The notes below the pieces were generated by a model. That model was not told the DNA's origin. It saw only the letters and a list, made by a program, of their open reading frames with translations, and did not search any database. Below, piece by piece: positions 34,712-45,785 of a stretch of DNA of 64,000 bases. Within the stretch, counting starts at the first letter, position 1. Each line of letters opens with the position of its first letter. The position numbers were made by a program, and so were the translations under genes. Source of the stretch: Setophaga petechia (taxonomy: Eukaryota; Chordata; Aves; Passeriformes; Parulidae); NCBI GenBank assembly GCA_024362935.1, contig JANCRA010000115.1, positions 372,001 through 436,000 on the forward strand, in the 5' to 3' direction.

Positions 34712-35488
34712 TTTATTTATATATTGGGATCCACCTATAAAGGAAATTTTCTACATTTCCCCTCCTTCTGTTGCATTTTTTTTTCTCTGCAGATCCATGC
34801 TGGTCATTAAATCAAGAATTGAAGTTTTTAGCAGCAGCTGGAGGGTAAAATCTTGTTTTAACTCCTTTAATAAATCCCATTTATTTAGGTATTTAGACAC
34901 TTCCATGCCTAAAATGATCTGCTTGGAACAAATAGGAAGGAGAGAAAATATTCAAAGTATTTTATAATGTTCTTTTTTTACCCCCCATGATTGAAATCCC
35001 CATCCAGTTTTGGATTTCTGCTTCATTTTCTGAACAGGAGAAAGTGACTGTGCTGGGTGTGGTTTTAATCATTTTTTGATCCTGAGAAGAAACATTTTAT
35101 TTATATATTGGGGTCCACCTATAAAGGAAATTTTCTACATTTCCCCTCCTTCTGTTGCTTTTTTTTTTTCTCTGCAGATCCATGCTGGTCATTAAATCAA
35201 GAATTGAAGTTTTTAGCAGCAGCTGTGGGGGTAAAATCTTGTTTTAATTCCTTTAATAAATTCCATTTATTTAAGCATTTGGACACTTCCATGCCTAAAA
35301 TGATCTGCTTGGAACAAATAGGAAGGACAGAAAACATTCAAATTATTTTTATAAAGTTCTTTTTTTACCCCCCATGATTGAAATCCCCATCCAGTTTTGG
35401 ATTTCTGCTTCATTTTCTGAACAGGAGCTTTTCAAGGTGACTGTGCTGGCTGTGGTTTTAATCATTTTTTGATCCTGAGAAGAAACAT
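34712..35488. repeat. 384-bp tandem duplication
   Basis: Copies start at 34712 and 35096 (TTTATTTATATATTGGG) and run through TTTTTTGATCCTGAGAAGAA. Highly similar, with small indels. They lie in the loop between the inverted arms. Confidence 0.92.
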
Positions 35489-36585
35489 TTTGGAGAAATT
35501 AAATGAGAAATAATCAATTAATAGCGTTTAAAACAGCCTGATTGCAAGAATTTGAGGGAAAAGGTGCAAAGGCTGCAAAACTTGCCTGAAATCTTTGCCA
35601 AGACACTTAACTGGTAACGAAAAAAATCAACATTTGGGGTTTTTTAAACAGATTTAATTGAGAAAAGAGACCTCAAAGCCCCAGTGATGCTTCCCTGAAT
35701 CACTGCAGAGATTTATTCTGGCAACACATTGCACCCAATGATTCAACCAATTCCCCAACCAGAAATTTTTTAAATCTTGATGGAAATTGGGAAGCAAATT
35801 TCAAAAAAGGAAGAAGTGGATTTTTTTTGAATGGGGCCGTTTGGTTTTTCCTGCTGAATGAAATAAAGTTTCCCTCATTGTCTTAATTCAGTTTAATTTC
35901 AAACCTGCCCTGGGAAAAGCCTGAAAAAATTAGAAAAGTTGTATTAATGTATAAATTAAGGTATTTCTATGGATTTAACAACCCTCAAAAAAATCTACCA
36001 GGTGGACAAAGATGATTCTCCACTGGTTTGGGTGTGGAAGAGAAGATTAATTTCAATTTTTGAAGCTCTTTCTGACAATAAAAATGTAGCTTGGAAATTC
36101 CCCATTTCCCCTTGACACTTTACAATGGATCATTTGAGTTCCTAAGTCCAAAATCTTTAATTTTTTTTTAAGCTGTGGCCACTTTTCCTCATACAGGAAA
36201 AATCTAATCAGGAATTGGGGAAGTGCCTTTCACCAGCACTTCCTAATTTCAGATATTTTTAGGCCCCTGAAGATGCCAATGCTGCAATTAGAATGGAAAT
36301 AAACTGATTTTCACAACAATTCTTGGCAGAGAGGGAATTCCAGCAGCCTCTTGTGCTCCAATGTGAGAGATTCCAGGAAAAACCTCCCCAACAACCTCAG
36401 CACAAAAAATAAAAATTGAAAATTCCAAGCCAGGTTGGACTGAGGGAGTCAAATCCAGGATTAATTTATTGATTTAGAGTGAGCAGAAACCTTAGAGACA
36501 CACCCAGGAAAATTATAAATTATTCCATACTGGAAATAAATTCCTCATAATTATAAATTATTCCATACTGGATATAAATTCCAGT
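35489..36585. other. Non-coding AT-rich spacer within the inverted repeat
   Basis: About 1.1 kb of unique sequence between the arms. No transposase-like or other coding frame is visible. A short duplication of ATAATTATAAATTATTCCATAC lies at about 36511-36565. Confidence 0.6.
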
Positions 36586-36589
36586 ATAT

Positions 36590-37878
36590 AAATTGTCTTA
36601 ATGCTTTCAGAGAAAGATTTTGGCACTGAAATAAGAGTGAGAAAAGGTGGATCTGGACCTTAACCTTCAGTGGAGCTCCTGAAAGCAGTGGATTTTGCAT
36701 GAAAAAGAGCCCAGAAATGGATATTTTATATAACATAAATATATATTTGATATAATAATACATTAATACATGAATAATAGTAAATAATAATTCAAAATGC
36801 ATTGTCTTAATGATTTCAGAGAAAGATTTTGGCAATGACATAAGACTCAGAAAAGGTGGATCCGGACCTCAACCTTCAGTGGAGCTCCTGAAATCAGTGG
36901 ATTTTGCATGAAAAAGAGCCCAAAAATTGATGTTTTATATAACATTAATATAATAATAATTAAAAGGCATCATAATAAATCCATAATAATGAATAATAAT
37001 TCAAAATCCATTGTTTCAGTGCTTCCAGAGTAAGATTTCAGCTGTTGGCACTGAAATAAAAGTGAGAAAAGGTGGAACCACTTAACCTTTAGTGGAGCTC
37101 CTGCAAACACTGGATTTTGCATGAAAAAGAGCCCAGAAATAGATATTTTATATAACATAAATGTATATTTTATATAACATAAATGTATATTTTATATAAT
37201 AATATAATAATAAATTAATAATAATAAATAATAATTCAAAATGCATTGTCTCAGTGCCTCCAGAGGAAGATTTTGGCACTGAAATAAGATTCAGAAAAGT
37301 TGGATCTGGACCTTAACCTTCAGTGGAGCTCCTGCAAACAGTGGATTTTGCATGAAAAAAGAACCCAGAAATTACATTCTATATAACATAAATGTATATT
37401 TAATATAACATAAAATGTATATTTTACATACTAATATAATAATAAATGCATAATAATAAATAATAATTCAAAATGCATTGTTTCAGTGCCTCCAGAGAAA
37501 GATTTTGGCACCTGAAATAAGAGTGAGAAAAAGTTGGATCTGGACCTTAACCTTCAGTGGAGCTCCTGCAAACAGTGGATTTTGCATGAAAAAGAGGCCA
37601 GAAATTACATTCTATATAACATAAATGTTTATTTTATATAATAATATAATAATAAATAATTAATAATAAACAATAATTCAAAATGCATGTTTCAGTGCCT
37701 CCAGAGAAAGATTTCAGCACTGAAATAAGAGTAGGAAAAGTTGGATCTGGGACCTTAACCTTCAGTGGAGCTCCTGCAAACAGTGGATTTTGCATGAAAA
37801 AGAGCTCAGAAATTACATTTCATACAACATAAATGCATATTTGATATATTTTATGGAACAAGGAGTTCCATCCTCTCA
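36590..37878 (-). repeat. Right arm of large inverted repeat: about 6 x 210-230 bp units
   Basis: Reverse complement of the 32499-33850 arm. The complementary anchor (CAGAAA or CAAAAA) lies at 36712, 36921, 37134, 37366, 37599 and 37807. The outermost unit keeps GAGCTCAGAAATTACATTTC...GGAGTTCCATCCTC, matching the left arm's outer edge. Arms are about 1.3 kb each with a spacer of about 2.7 kb. Confidence 0.95.
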
Positions 37879-38067
37879 TTTCCAGCAGGGCCTGGAAGAT
37901 TTGCAGCCCAGGATGGAACTCAGGATGAGCTGAAGGGGGAATCTGAGCTGTGGCATTTGAATTTCAGACATTTGCAGAGGCAGGAGAGCCCCTCTGCTCT
38001 GCCTGAACTTCAGATAAGCACACGCTGTGCTCTCCTCACTGCATTCCAAGAATTTGCACTGCAGTAG

Positions 38068-38156
38068 GAGGGAAGGGAGAGGGGAAAAAAAAGAAAAAAT
38101 AAGAAAAAATAAAAGGAGAAAAGGGAAAAAAAAAAGGAGGGAAGAGAAAGGGAGAA
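38068..38156. repeat. Purine-only tract
   Basis: Almost pure A/G on the plus strand, with only a few T. Confidence 0.85.
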
Positions 38157-38232
38157 GTTTGGATTCCAGGAGTTGTTTTATTGTGTGGATGCCCAAAGGT
38201 TGGCTCAATCAAACCCCAGAGCTCCTCCAAGG

Positions 38233-38667
38233 CCTTCCTCACCTTCCAGGACCTTCCTCACCTTCCAAGCCCTTCCTCACCTTCCAAGCCCTTCCTCACC
38301 TTCCAAGCTCTTCCTCACCTTCCAGGACCTTCCTCACCTTCCAAGCTCTTCCTCACCTTCCAGGACCTTCCTCACCTTCCAAGCCCTTCCTCACCTTCCA
38401 AGACCTTCCTCACCTTCCAGGACCTTCCTCACCTTCCAGGACCTTCCTCACCTTCCAAGATCTTCCTCACCTTCCAGGACCTTCCTCACCTTCCAGGACC
38501 TTCCTCACCTTCCAGGACCTTCCTCATCTTCCAAGACCTTCCTCACCTTCCAGGACCTTCCTCATCTTCCAGGACCTTCCTCACCTTCCAGGACCTTCCT
38601 CACCTTCCAGGACCTTCCTCATCTTCCAGGACCTTCCTCACCTTCCAGGACCTTCCTCACCTTCCAG
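38233..38667. repeat. 19-bp minisatellite, about 23 units
   Basis: Unit CCTTCCTCACCTTCCAGGA with AGC and ATC variants; starts are spaced exactly 19 bp (38233, 38252, 38271...). Since 57 bp is three units, all three plus frames stay open with SSPSRTFLTFQ-like or PHLPGPSS-like peptides. These frames follow from the repeat and are not genes. Confidence 0.97.
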
Positions 38668-38669
38668 AG

Positions 38670-39120
38670 GCAATTTTTGGAGGATTTTCCTGGGATTCCC
38701 TCCCTGGACAAGATTTTCCTGAATTCCAGGGAAGGAATCCCTTTGATTTCCACTTTGGAGGGAGATGGAGACTCCAAACCCAGGGAAGGATGCTCTAAAA
38801 ACTTGGCCTTGGAGAATCAGGGGGAAAAATAAATAAAATCAACCTGAAACACTTTCAGTAAATGTTCCTGGGGGAGGTTCCTCATTTTTCCTGCTGTTCC
38901 TGAGGGGTTTTTCATGTCCTGACCATCCCCAAATAAATACATTTATTTTACATTTCCATCCACACCCAACTGAAGCTCCAGCCACTGCGTTTTTTGGTGT
39001 CCACAGGGTTAAAAATGTGGATTTTTTTTGGTTGATTCTGTTGTGACTTCTCAGAAATCCACAAGGCTCATCCCACTGCCCTTATTTTCTTGATCCATCA
39101 CCACCTCAGGTTGTGGAAAT
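38670..39120. other. Non-coding sequence, no gene recognised
   Basis: Mostly unique. 39017-39055 (ATTTTTTTTGGTTGATTCTG) recurs with a few changes at about 41449-41483. Confidence 0.6.
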
Positions 39121-39124
39121 GTAA

Positions 39125-39972
39125 CTAAAAACTAAAATAGAACTAAATAAAAAATATAATAAAAATAGAAGAGAATTATATAAGAAATATAAGGTACAAG
39201 AAATAGAAGATATAAGAAATATAAGCTATAAGAAATATAAGATATAAGAAATAGAAGATATAAGAAGTAGAAGCTATAAGAAATAGAAGATATAAGAAAT
39301 AGTAGATATAAGAAATAGAAGATATAAGAAATATAAGATACAAGAAATAGAAGATATAAGAAATAGAAGCTATAAGAAATATTAGCTATAAGAAATATAA
39401 GATATAAGAAATATAAGATATAAGAAATATAAGCTATAAGAAATATAAGAAATAGAAGATATAAGAAATATAAGCTATAAGAAATATAAGATATAAGAAA
39501 TAGACGATATAAGAAATAGAAGCTATAAGAAATATAAGATATAAGAAATAGAAGATATAAGAAATATGAGCTATAAGAAATAGAAGATATAAGAAATATA
39601 AGCTATAAGAAATATAAGATATAAGAAATAGAAGATATAAGAAATATAAGCTATAAGAAATATAAGCTATAAGAAATAGAAGCTATAAGAAATATAAGCT
39701 ATAAGAAATATAAGATATAAGAAATAGAAGATACAAGAAATATAAGCCATAAGAAATATAAGATATAAGAAAATAGAAGATATAAGAAATAGAAGCTATA
39801 AGAAATATAAGATATAAGAAATAGAAGATATAAGAAATATAAGCTATAAGAAATATAAGCTATAAGAAATATAAGATACCAAGAAATATAAGATATAAGA
39901 AATAGAAGATATAAGAAATAGAAGATATAAGAAATATTAGCTATAAGAAATATAAGCTATAAGAAATATAAC
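39125..39972. repeat. 16-bp minisatellite, about 50 units
   Basis: Unit TATAAGAAATAnAAGn (variants end AGATA or AGCTA). Spacing checked at exactly 16 bp (39243, 39259, 39275). The plus strand holds almost no C beyond the single C of the AGCTA variant. Confidence 0.96.
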
Positions 39973-39999
39973 TAAAAAATAAGAGGCTGGAGAGATTGA

Positions 40000-40540
40000 G
40001 ATAAATGATACACACATCAATAGACAGGAGCAATTAATTAGATATAGCTGATAGATGTTCTCCAGTAAAACAAATATCAACTTTCAGGGATTTGGTTTTT
40101 CCCTTGTATTGTGAGATTTGATCAATTAATCTTAGTTAGAATTCCTTTTTTTTAAGAAAACCAATCAGCACTTGAATTTTTGAGCGAGTTCATTCCTTCC
40201 TTTGCTTTTCTCCTCCTGGAAGTTCATTTTTGAGCTGACATTTTGGTCCCATTTTTGTTTCCCAGCAAAGCCACCCAGCCAGACAATACCACAAAAACCT
40301 ATTCCTTCCTTAGCAGATAACACCCCATGGCTTGTTACAGAATTCTCAGGCTGTAAATCAACTTGAAAAGCTAATTTAAGGATATTCACTTGCACTATTC
40401 AGGGCTGTATAAACATTCCAAATTCCAATTTTTCATCAAGACATATGTGAGCATTTAAAAGGGACTTTTAAAAGAGCCATTTTGCAGCTGAAGGGAGACG
40501 ATCGAGCTCCAACCTTTTATTTTTTATTCCCCCTCCAACA
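40000..40540. promoter_or_regulatory. Candidate conserved non-coding block
   Basis: Complex sequence between two arrays, rich in AGCAATTAATTAG, TTTGATCAATTAATC, AAAGCTAATTTAAGG and GAGACGATCGAGC motifs. No coding frame. It looks like enhancer DNA preserved among satellites. Inference. Confidence 0.35.
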
Positions 40541-40555
40541 AGACTATCATGTAAT

Positions 40556-40944
40556 ATTAATATAAAAAAAAATAATATATATAATTTCCAGTGTGTCTGG
40601 AAATTATATATATATAATATATATATAATTTATATATATAAATATATATATATTTATTTATATAAATAAATATATATATTTTATATATATATATTTATAT
40701 ATATATAAATATATATAAATATATATTTATATATATTTATATAAATAATATTTATATAAATATAATATATTATATAATTTATATTTATATAAATATATAT
40801 TTATATAAATTTATATATATAATATATATGTTATATATATTATATATATATTATATATATTTATATATATTATATATATTTATATATATATATATTATAT
40901 TATATATATATATTATATATATTTTATATATATATATTTATATT

Positions 40945-40987
<43 letters not shown>

Positions 40988-41100
40988 TTATATATATGAT
41001 ATATATTTATATATATAATATATATGTATATATTATATATATTTATATATATATTATAAATATATATTTGTATATAAATATATATAAATATATATATGTG
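40556..41100. repeat. AT-only TATAAATA satellite
   Basis: About 540 bp of ATATATAAATA / TATATTTATA units. Highly palindromic. Open frames here (Tyr/Ile-rich) are artefacts. Confidence 0.95.
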
Positions 41101-41170
41101 AGGTCCTAAGGGATGGCAGAGTTCCTTCAGCCCAGAGGAAAACTGGAGGAAAATCCAGGAGCAACCAGGG

Positions 41171-41372
41171 CGGCCCTGGGAGCATCAAATGCGCGGCGGG
41201 ATCCGCCGGGCCCGCGCGGTTCCTGGCCCGGTGCTGCGGGGTTGGTTTGGCACTGGATCTGCTGCTTTAATTGTTCCTGCCTGTTCAAACCCCCTCGCCC
41301 CAGGGAGATTTCAGAATCAAAAGGTGGACAGGGCCTGGGCAGGAAATGAGCGCTGGTGGCGCGGCGGAGTTA
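41171..41372. promoter_or_regulatory. CpG-dense patch
   Basis: About 16 CpGs in 200 bp, eleven of them between 41171 and 41240 (GCGCGGCGGG, CCCGCGCGG), in a CpG-poor region. It could be a small unmethylated promoter or enhancer island, or a GC-rich relic. No start codon or gene context decides. It lies about 5 kb on the 3' side of let-7a-2 in the direction of minus-strand transcription. Confidence 0.35.
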
Positions 41373-41569
41373 AAGGAGAAAGTTCAGGGGTGGCTCTAGG
41401 AAAGGGTAAATTAATCAAATTTTAGGGCTTCTCCCTCTCCTCTTGCTGATTTTTTTTTTGGTTGATTCTGTTGTCACTTCTTCAAATAATTCCCACCAAC
41501 CCTGGATTTGTGATTCTGAATTAAAGGAGAAAGTTCAGGGGTGGCTCTAGCAATGGGTAAATTAATACA
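41371..41569. repeat. 150-bp tandem duplication running into an assembly gap
   Basis: TTAAAGGAGAAAGTTCAGGG occurs at 41371 and 41521. The second copy is cut off by the N run, so the true copy number is unknown. Confidence 0.9.
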
Positions 41570-41669
41570 NNNNNNNNNNNNNNNNNNNNNNNNNNNNNNN
41601 NNNNNNNNNNNNNNNNNNNNNNNNNNNNNNNNNNNNNNNNNNNNNNNNNNNNNNNNNNNNNNNNNNNNN
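41570..41669. other. Assembly gap (100 N)
   Basis: Exactly 100 N, the conventional filler for a gap of unknown size. It sits between a tandem repeat and a long minisatellite, so missing repeat units are likely. Confidence 0.99.
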
Positions 41670-41769
41670 ATCCCAGAAAGTTTGGAATCCATCTCGCATT
41701 TCCTTGGGCATTATCCCCCAAGGGCTCCTCATGGCAAGGAAAGTTCTGTGCCCTCAACACCCACGGTCC

Positions 41770-43060
41770 ATGAGGGAGAGCAGGGATGGAAGTGGGGTGT
41801 GCCAGGAATTCCCTCCCAGGGATGGAAATGGAAATTCTCCTCTCCACGAGTTACCTCAGAGGGATGGAAGTGGGTGGGGTGTGCCATCTCCTGTCCATGA
41901 ATTCTTTCCCAGGGATGGAAGTGGGAGTTCTCTTCTCCATGAATTCCCCAGGGATGGAAATGGAGTGTGGCATCTCCTGTCCATGAATTCCCTCCCAGGG
42001 ATGGAAGTGGAAGTTCTCCTCTCCATGAATTCCCAGCCAAGGATGGAAGTTCTCCTCCCCACTATTCCCTCTCAGGGAATGGAATTGAGGCATGCCATCT
42101 CCTCTCCATGAATTCCCTCCCATGAATTCCAGTGGGATGTGCCATCCCCTTTCCATGAATTCCTCCCAAGGATGGAAGTGGAAGTGAAAGTTCTCCTCCC
42201 CACTATTCCCTCTCAGGGAATGGAACTGGGGTGTGCCATCTCCTCTCCATGAATTCCCTCCCAGGGATGGAAGTGGAAGTTCTCCTCTCCATGAATTCCC
42301 TTCCATGAATTCCAGTGGGGTGTGCCATTTCCTCTCCATGAATTCCTCCCAGGGATGGAACTGGAGTGTGGCATCCCCTCTCCATGAATTCCCTCCCAAG
42401 GATGGAAGTTCTCCTCTCCACTATTCCCTCTCAGGGATGGAGTGTGCCATCCCCTCTCCATGAATTCCTCCCAAGGATGGAGTGTGCCATCCCCTCTCCA
42501 TGAATTCCCTCCCATGAATTCCCTCCCAGGGACGGAGTGTGCCATCCCCTCTCCATGAATTCCCTCCCATGAATTCCTCCCAGGGATGGAGTGTGCCATC
42601 CCCTCTCCATGAATTCCCTCCCAGGGATGGAAGTGGAAGTTCTCCTCTCCATGAATTCCCTCCCATGAATTCCCTCCCAGGGATGGAGTGTGCCATCCCC
42701 TCTCCATGAATTCCTCTCAGGGATGGAGTGTGCCATCCCCTCTCCATGAATTCCTCTCAGGGATGGAGTGTGCCATCCCCTCTCCATCAATTCCTCCCAG
42801 GGATGGAGTGTGCCATCCCCTCTCCATGAATTCCCTCTCCATCAATTCCTCCCAGGGATGGAGTGTGCCATCCCCTCTCCATGAATTCCCTCTCCATGAA
42901 TTCCCTCCCAAGGATGGAGTGTGCCATCCCCTCTCCATGAATTCCCTCTCCATGAATTCCTCCCAGGGATGGAGTGTGCCATCCCCTCTCCATGAATTCC
43001 CTCCCATGAATTCCCTCCCAGGGATGGAGTGTGCCATCCCCTCTCCATGATTCCCTCCCA
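41770..43060. repeat. Roughly 40-bp modular minisatellite with GAATTC in nearly every unit
   Basis: Core unit GGATGGAGTGTGCCATCCCC followed by TCTCCATGAATTCCTCTCAG, 40 bp where regular (42721, 42761). Many units gain a 14-bp CCATGAATTCCCTC module. The left part (41770-42430) has longer, more diverged units with GGAAGTGGAAGTTCTCC. Overlapping frames on both strands (for example a 182-codon frame, 41851-42399) arise from the repeats. Confidence 0.96.
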
Positions 43061-43064
43061 GGCT

Positions 43065-43870
43065 ATTTCTTGTCCCTCACTTCCCTCTCAGGGACCCCAA
43101 GCAAGGCCAAAGTTTCCATTTCCCTATCTCAGGACAAACACTTTGCTGCGAGGTGGATTGTTTCTCTTGCATTTCACATTCCAGTGGAAACATTCCCTGA
43201 AAAACAGCAGCTATCTCCCTGCTATCCAGAGCCTGAACTGAACAAAAACTGAACAAAAACTGGGATTTCCACCCAAGGCAAACAGGACATTTCTGTGCCT
43301 CCACCGCTCGAGCTGAGCGAAACAAACCCAGCAATTACAGGCAAAAATTCCTTTTCTCCTTCCTCCTCTCCTCATTTACAGCTCCTGAGTTGTTCCTTTT
43401 CTTGTTGCAAAAGGTCCAGGAGTGTAACAGTGCCACGTTCTCCTGGAAATCTCCTCAAATGGCACATGATGGAAGCCATATGATGGGAGCTTAATTACAC
43501 AGGGGGCATATGGGAGGCACGTGACACGGGGACATATGGAAGGCATATGATGGAAGGGCATCCGAGGACAGATGATGGGAGTCTAATTAATTGACAATAC
43601 ATTCCTCTCATCAGGGGGAGAGCTGGAATGCTGCTTTGTTCACAGGGAAAATATGCACATTGAATTATGCTCACCACTGGCCATTCTCCTTTTTGAATTC
43701 TGGGGTTTGGAGCGGGATGGGTCTTTTCATTTAAAACTCAGAGATTTAACCCGTCGAGTTGGGGTTGACAGGATTTGTTAGAAATTATCATCAGTTCATC
43801 AGTTTTGAACCTTCTGAAGTTTGGAGTGTGTGGAGAAAATTTGAAATGTTACCACCAAAAAAAAAAAAAA
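43065..43870. other. Non-coding sequence, no gene recognised
   Basis: Mostly unique. An imperfect CATATGnnGGGAG/ACATATGGAAGGCATATG cluster lies at 43465-43590. 43600-43700 is complex. Confidence 0.55.
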
Positions 43871-43879
43871 AAAGAAAAG

Positions 43880-44635
43880 AAGAAAAGGCTGTTCTTATTT
43901 GGGATTATTCATAAAGCTGGTCCTAGAGAAGTCCCAAACAGGTTAAAGAATCACAAAAAAAAAAAAAAAAACCACAAAAAAACACAAAAAAGGAAGAGCC
44001 TGTTCCTATTTAGGATTATTCATAAAGCTGCTCCCAAACAGTCCCAAACAGGTTAAAAAACCACAAAAAACCACAAAAAACCCAAAAAGAAGAGCCTGTT
44101 CTTATTTGGAATTATTCATAAAGCTGCTCCTAAAGAAATCCCAAAGAGGTTAAAAAAAATTTAAAAAATAGCATGTTCCTATTTGGGATTATTCATAAAA
44201 CTGGTCCTAGAGAAGTTCCAAACAGGTTAAAGAAGCACAAAAAAAACCCCACAAAAAAAAACACAAAAAAGGAAGAGCCTGTTCCTATTTAGGATTATTC
44301 ATAAAGCTGCTCCTAAAGAAGTCCCAAAGAAGTAAAAAAAAAATTTAAAAAATAGCATGTTCCTATTTGGGATTATTCATAAAGCTGCTCCTAAACAGTC
44401 CCAAACAAAAAACCACAAAAAACCACAAAAAACCCAAAAAGAAGAGCCTGTTCTTATTTGGAATTATTCATAAAGCTGCTCCTAAGGAAATCCCAAATAG
44501 GTTAAAAAACCCAAAAAAAAGAAGAGCCTGTTCCTATTTGGGATTATTTACAAAACTGCTCCTAAGAAGTCCTAAACAGGTTAAAAAAACACACACAAAA
44601 AATAAAAATAAAAAAAAAAAAAGGAAGAGGCTGTT
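43880..44635. repeat. Roughly 75-110 bp A-rich minisatellite, about 8-9 units
   Basis: Each unit has GCCTGTTCnTATTTnGGATTATTCATAAAGCTGCTCC, GTCCCAAACAGGTTAAA, and then a variable A-rich linker (CACAAAAAACC). Unit length varies through the linkers. Confidence 0.93.
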
Positions 44636-44952
44636 AACCCAACCCTCATGGAAAAAACCCCTGTGTGTTGGAAGGGAATCAATGCAGCTGAAAATTTGCA
44701 CTTCCATCTGCAGAGAGATTTATGGGGGGGAAATAAGGTCGTGCCTGGAAGGTGCCAGGAAGATTCCTGATTTCTGAAGTACCTGCGTGGCTCCCTGAGA
44801 CACAGAGAGCCCTGTGCCACCCCACAGCCCCCTGTCCTGGGCAGCTGCAGGGCTGGGAACCACGGCAGGGGCACCTGGGACCTCTCTGAAAGCAAAACGG
44901 GATCAAATCCCATTAATCCACTCTTGGAATAACTCATAAAGAGCCCTGAGTA

Positions 44953-45045
44953 ACCCTCACAGCTTCTCCTTGCATCCAGCTAACAGGGGTTTGAAGATAT
45001 TTAGGTTTTTAAGGGCCGTTTTGCCAGAAAAAAACCCCAATTTTT
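44953..45045. repeat. Dispersed 93-bp repeat, copy 1
   Basis: CTCACAGCTTCTCCTTGCAT...CCAGAAAAAAACCCC recurs at 53193-53285 in the same orientation. The two copies lie on opposite sides of let-7a-2. Confidence 0.88.
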
Positions 45046-45063
45046 TTATTTATTTATTTATAT

Positions 45064-45785
45064 AAACCTTGGAGACTTTATCTAGATTGCTATTCCAGAT
45101 AAATCCTTGGAGGTTTTATCCAGATCTTTATTCCAGATAAATGATCTGGATAAAACCTCCAAGGCTTTATCTGGAATAAAGATCTGGATAAAACCTCCAA
45201 GGATTTATCTGGAATAAATACCTGGATAAAGCCTCCAAGGCTTTATCTGGAATAAATATCTGGATAAAACCTTCAAGGATTTATCTGGAATAACAATCTA
45301 GATAAAGTCTCCAAGGCTTTATCTGGAATAAAGATCTGGATGAAACCTCCAAGGCTTTATCTGGAATAAATACCTCTATGAGGCCTCCAAGGCTTTATCT
45401 GGAATAAATATCTAGATAAAGTCTCCAAGGATTTATCTGGAATAAATACCTGGATAAGGCCTCCAAGACTTTATCTGGAATAAATATCTAGATAAAACCT
45501 CCAAGGCTTTATCTGGAATAACAATCTAGATAAAGTCTCCAAGGCTTTATCTGGAATAAATATCTGGATAAAACCTCCAAGGCTTTGTCTGGAATAAAGA
45601 TCTGGAAAAAACCTCCAAGGCTTTATCTGGAATAAAGATCCGGATAAAACCTCCAAGGCTTTATCTGGAATAAATACCTGGATAAAACCTCCAAGGATTT
45701 ATCTGGAATAAATATCTAGATAAACTCTCCAAGGCTTTATCTGGAATAAATACCTGGATAAAACCTCCAAGGCTTTATCTGGAAC
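45064..45785. repeat. 38-bp minisatellite with an orientation switch
   Basis: About 17 forward units of CCTCCAAGGCTTTATCTGGAATAAATACCTGGATAAAA type follow about two units in the opposite orientation (45064-45140). The switch creates a head-to-head palindrome: 22-bp perfect arms at 45105-45126 and 45143-45164 around a 16-bp spacer, with further imperfect pairing beyond. It ends about 415 bp from the let-7a-2 hairpin. Confidence 0.95.

Noticed and set aside
32499..37878. DNA transposon with long terminal inverted repeats
   Set aside because: No transposase remnant in the spacer and no clear target-site duplication at the outer ends, and the arms are tandem arrays. Kept as an inverted repeat of unknown origin.
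38233..38667. Regular repeats that might suggest a CRISPR array
   Set aside because: Units are contiguous with no unique spacers, and the genome is a vertebrate. The same applies to the arrays at 45064, 54369 and 58447.
38027..38832. Three overlapping plus-strand frames of 205-231 codons with Pro/Ser-rich repeats
   Set aside because: All three frames are translations of the same 19-bp minisatellite. Three units make 57 bp, so every frame repeats.
41851..42707. Minus-strand frames encoding GNSWRGDG/HTPSLGG-type repeats
   Set aside because: Products of the 40-bp minisatellite, with equivalent frames on the other strand.
44792..44801. TCCCTGAGAC, matching the first ten bases of mature miR-125
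   Set aside because: The match stops after ten bases, lies on the opposite strand to the other microRNAs and shows no pairing arm.
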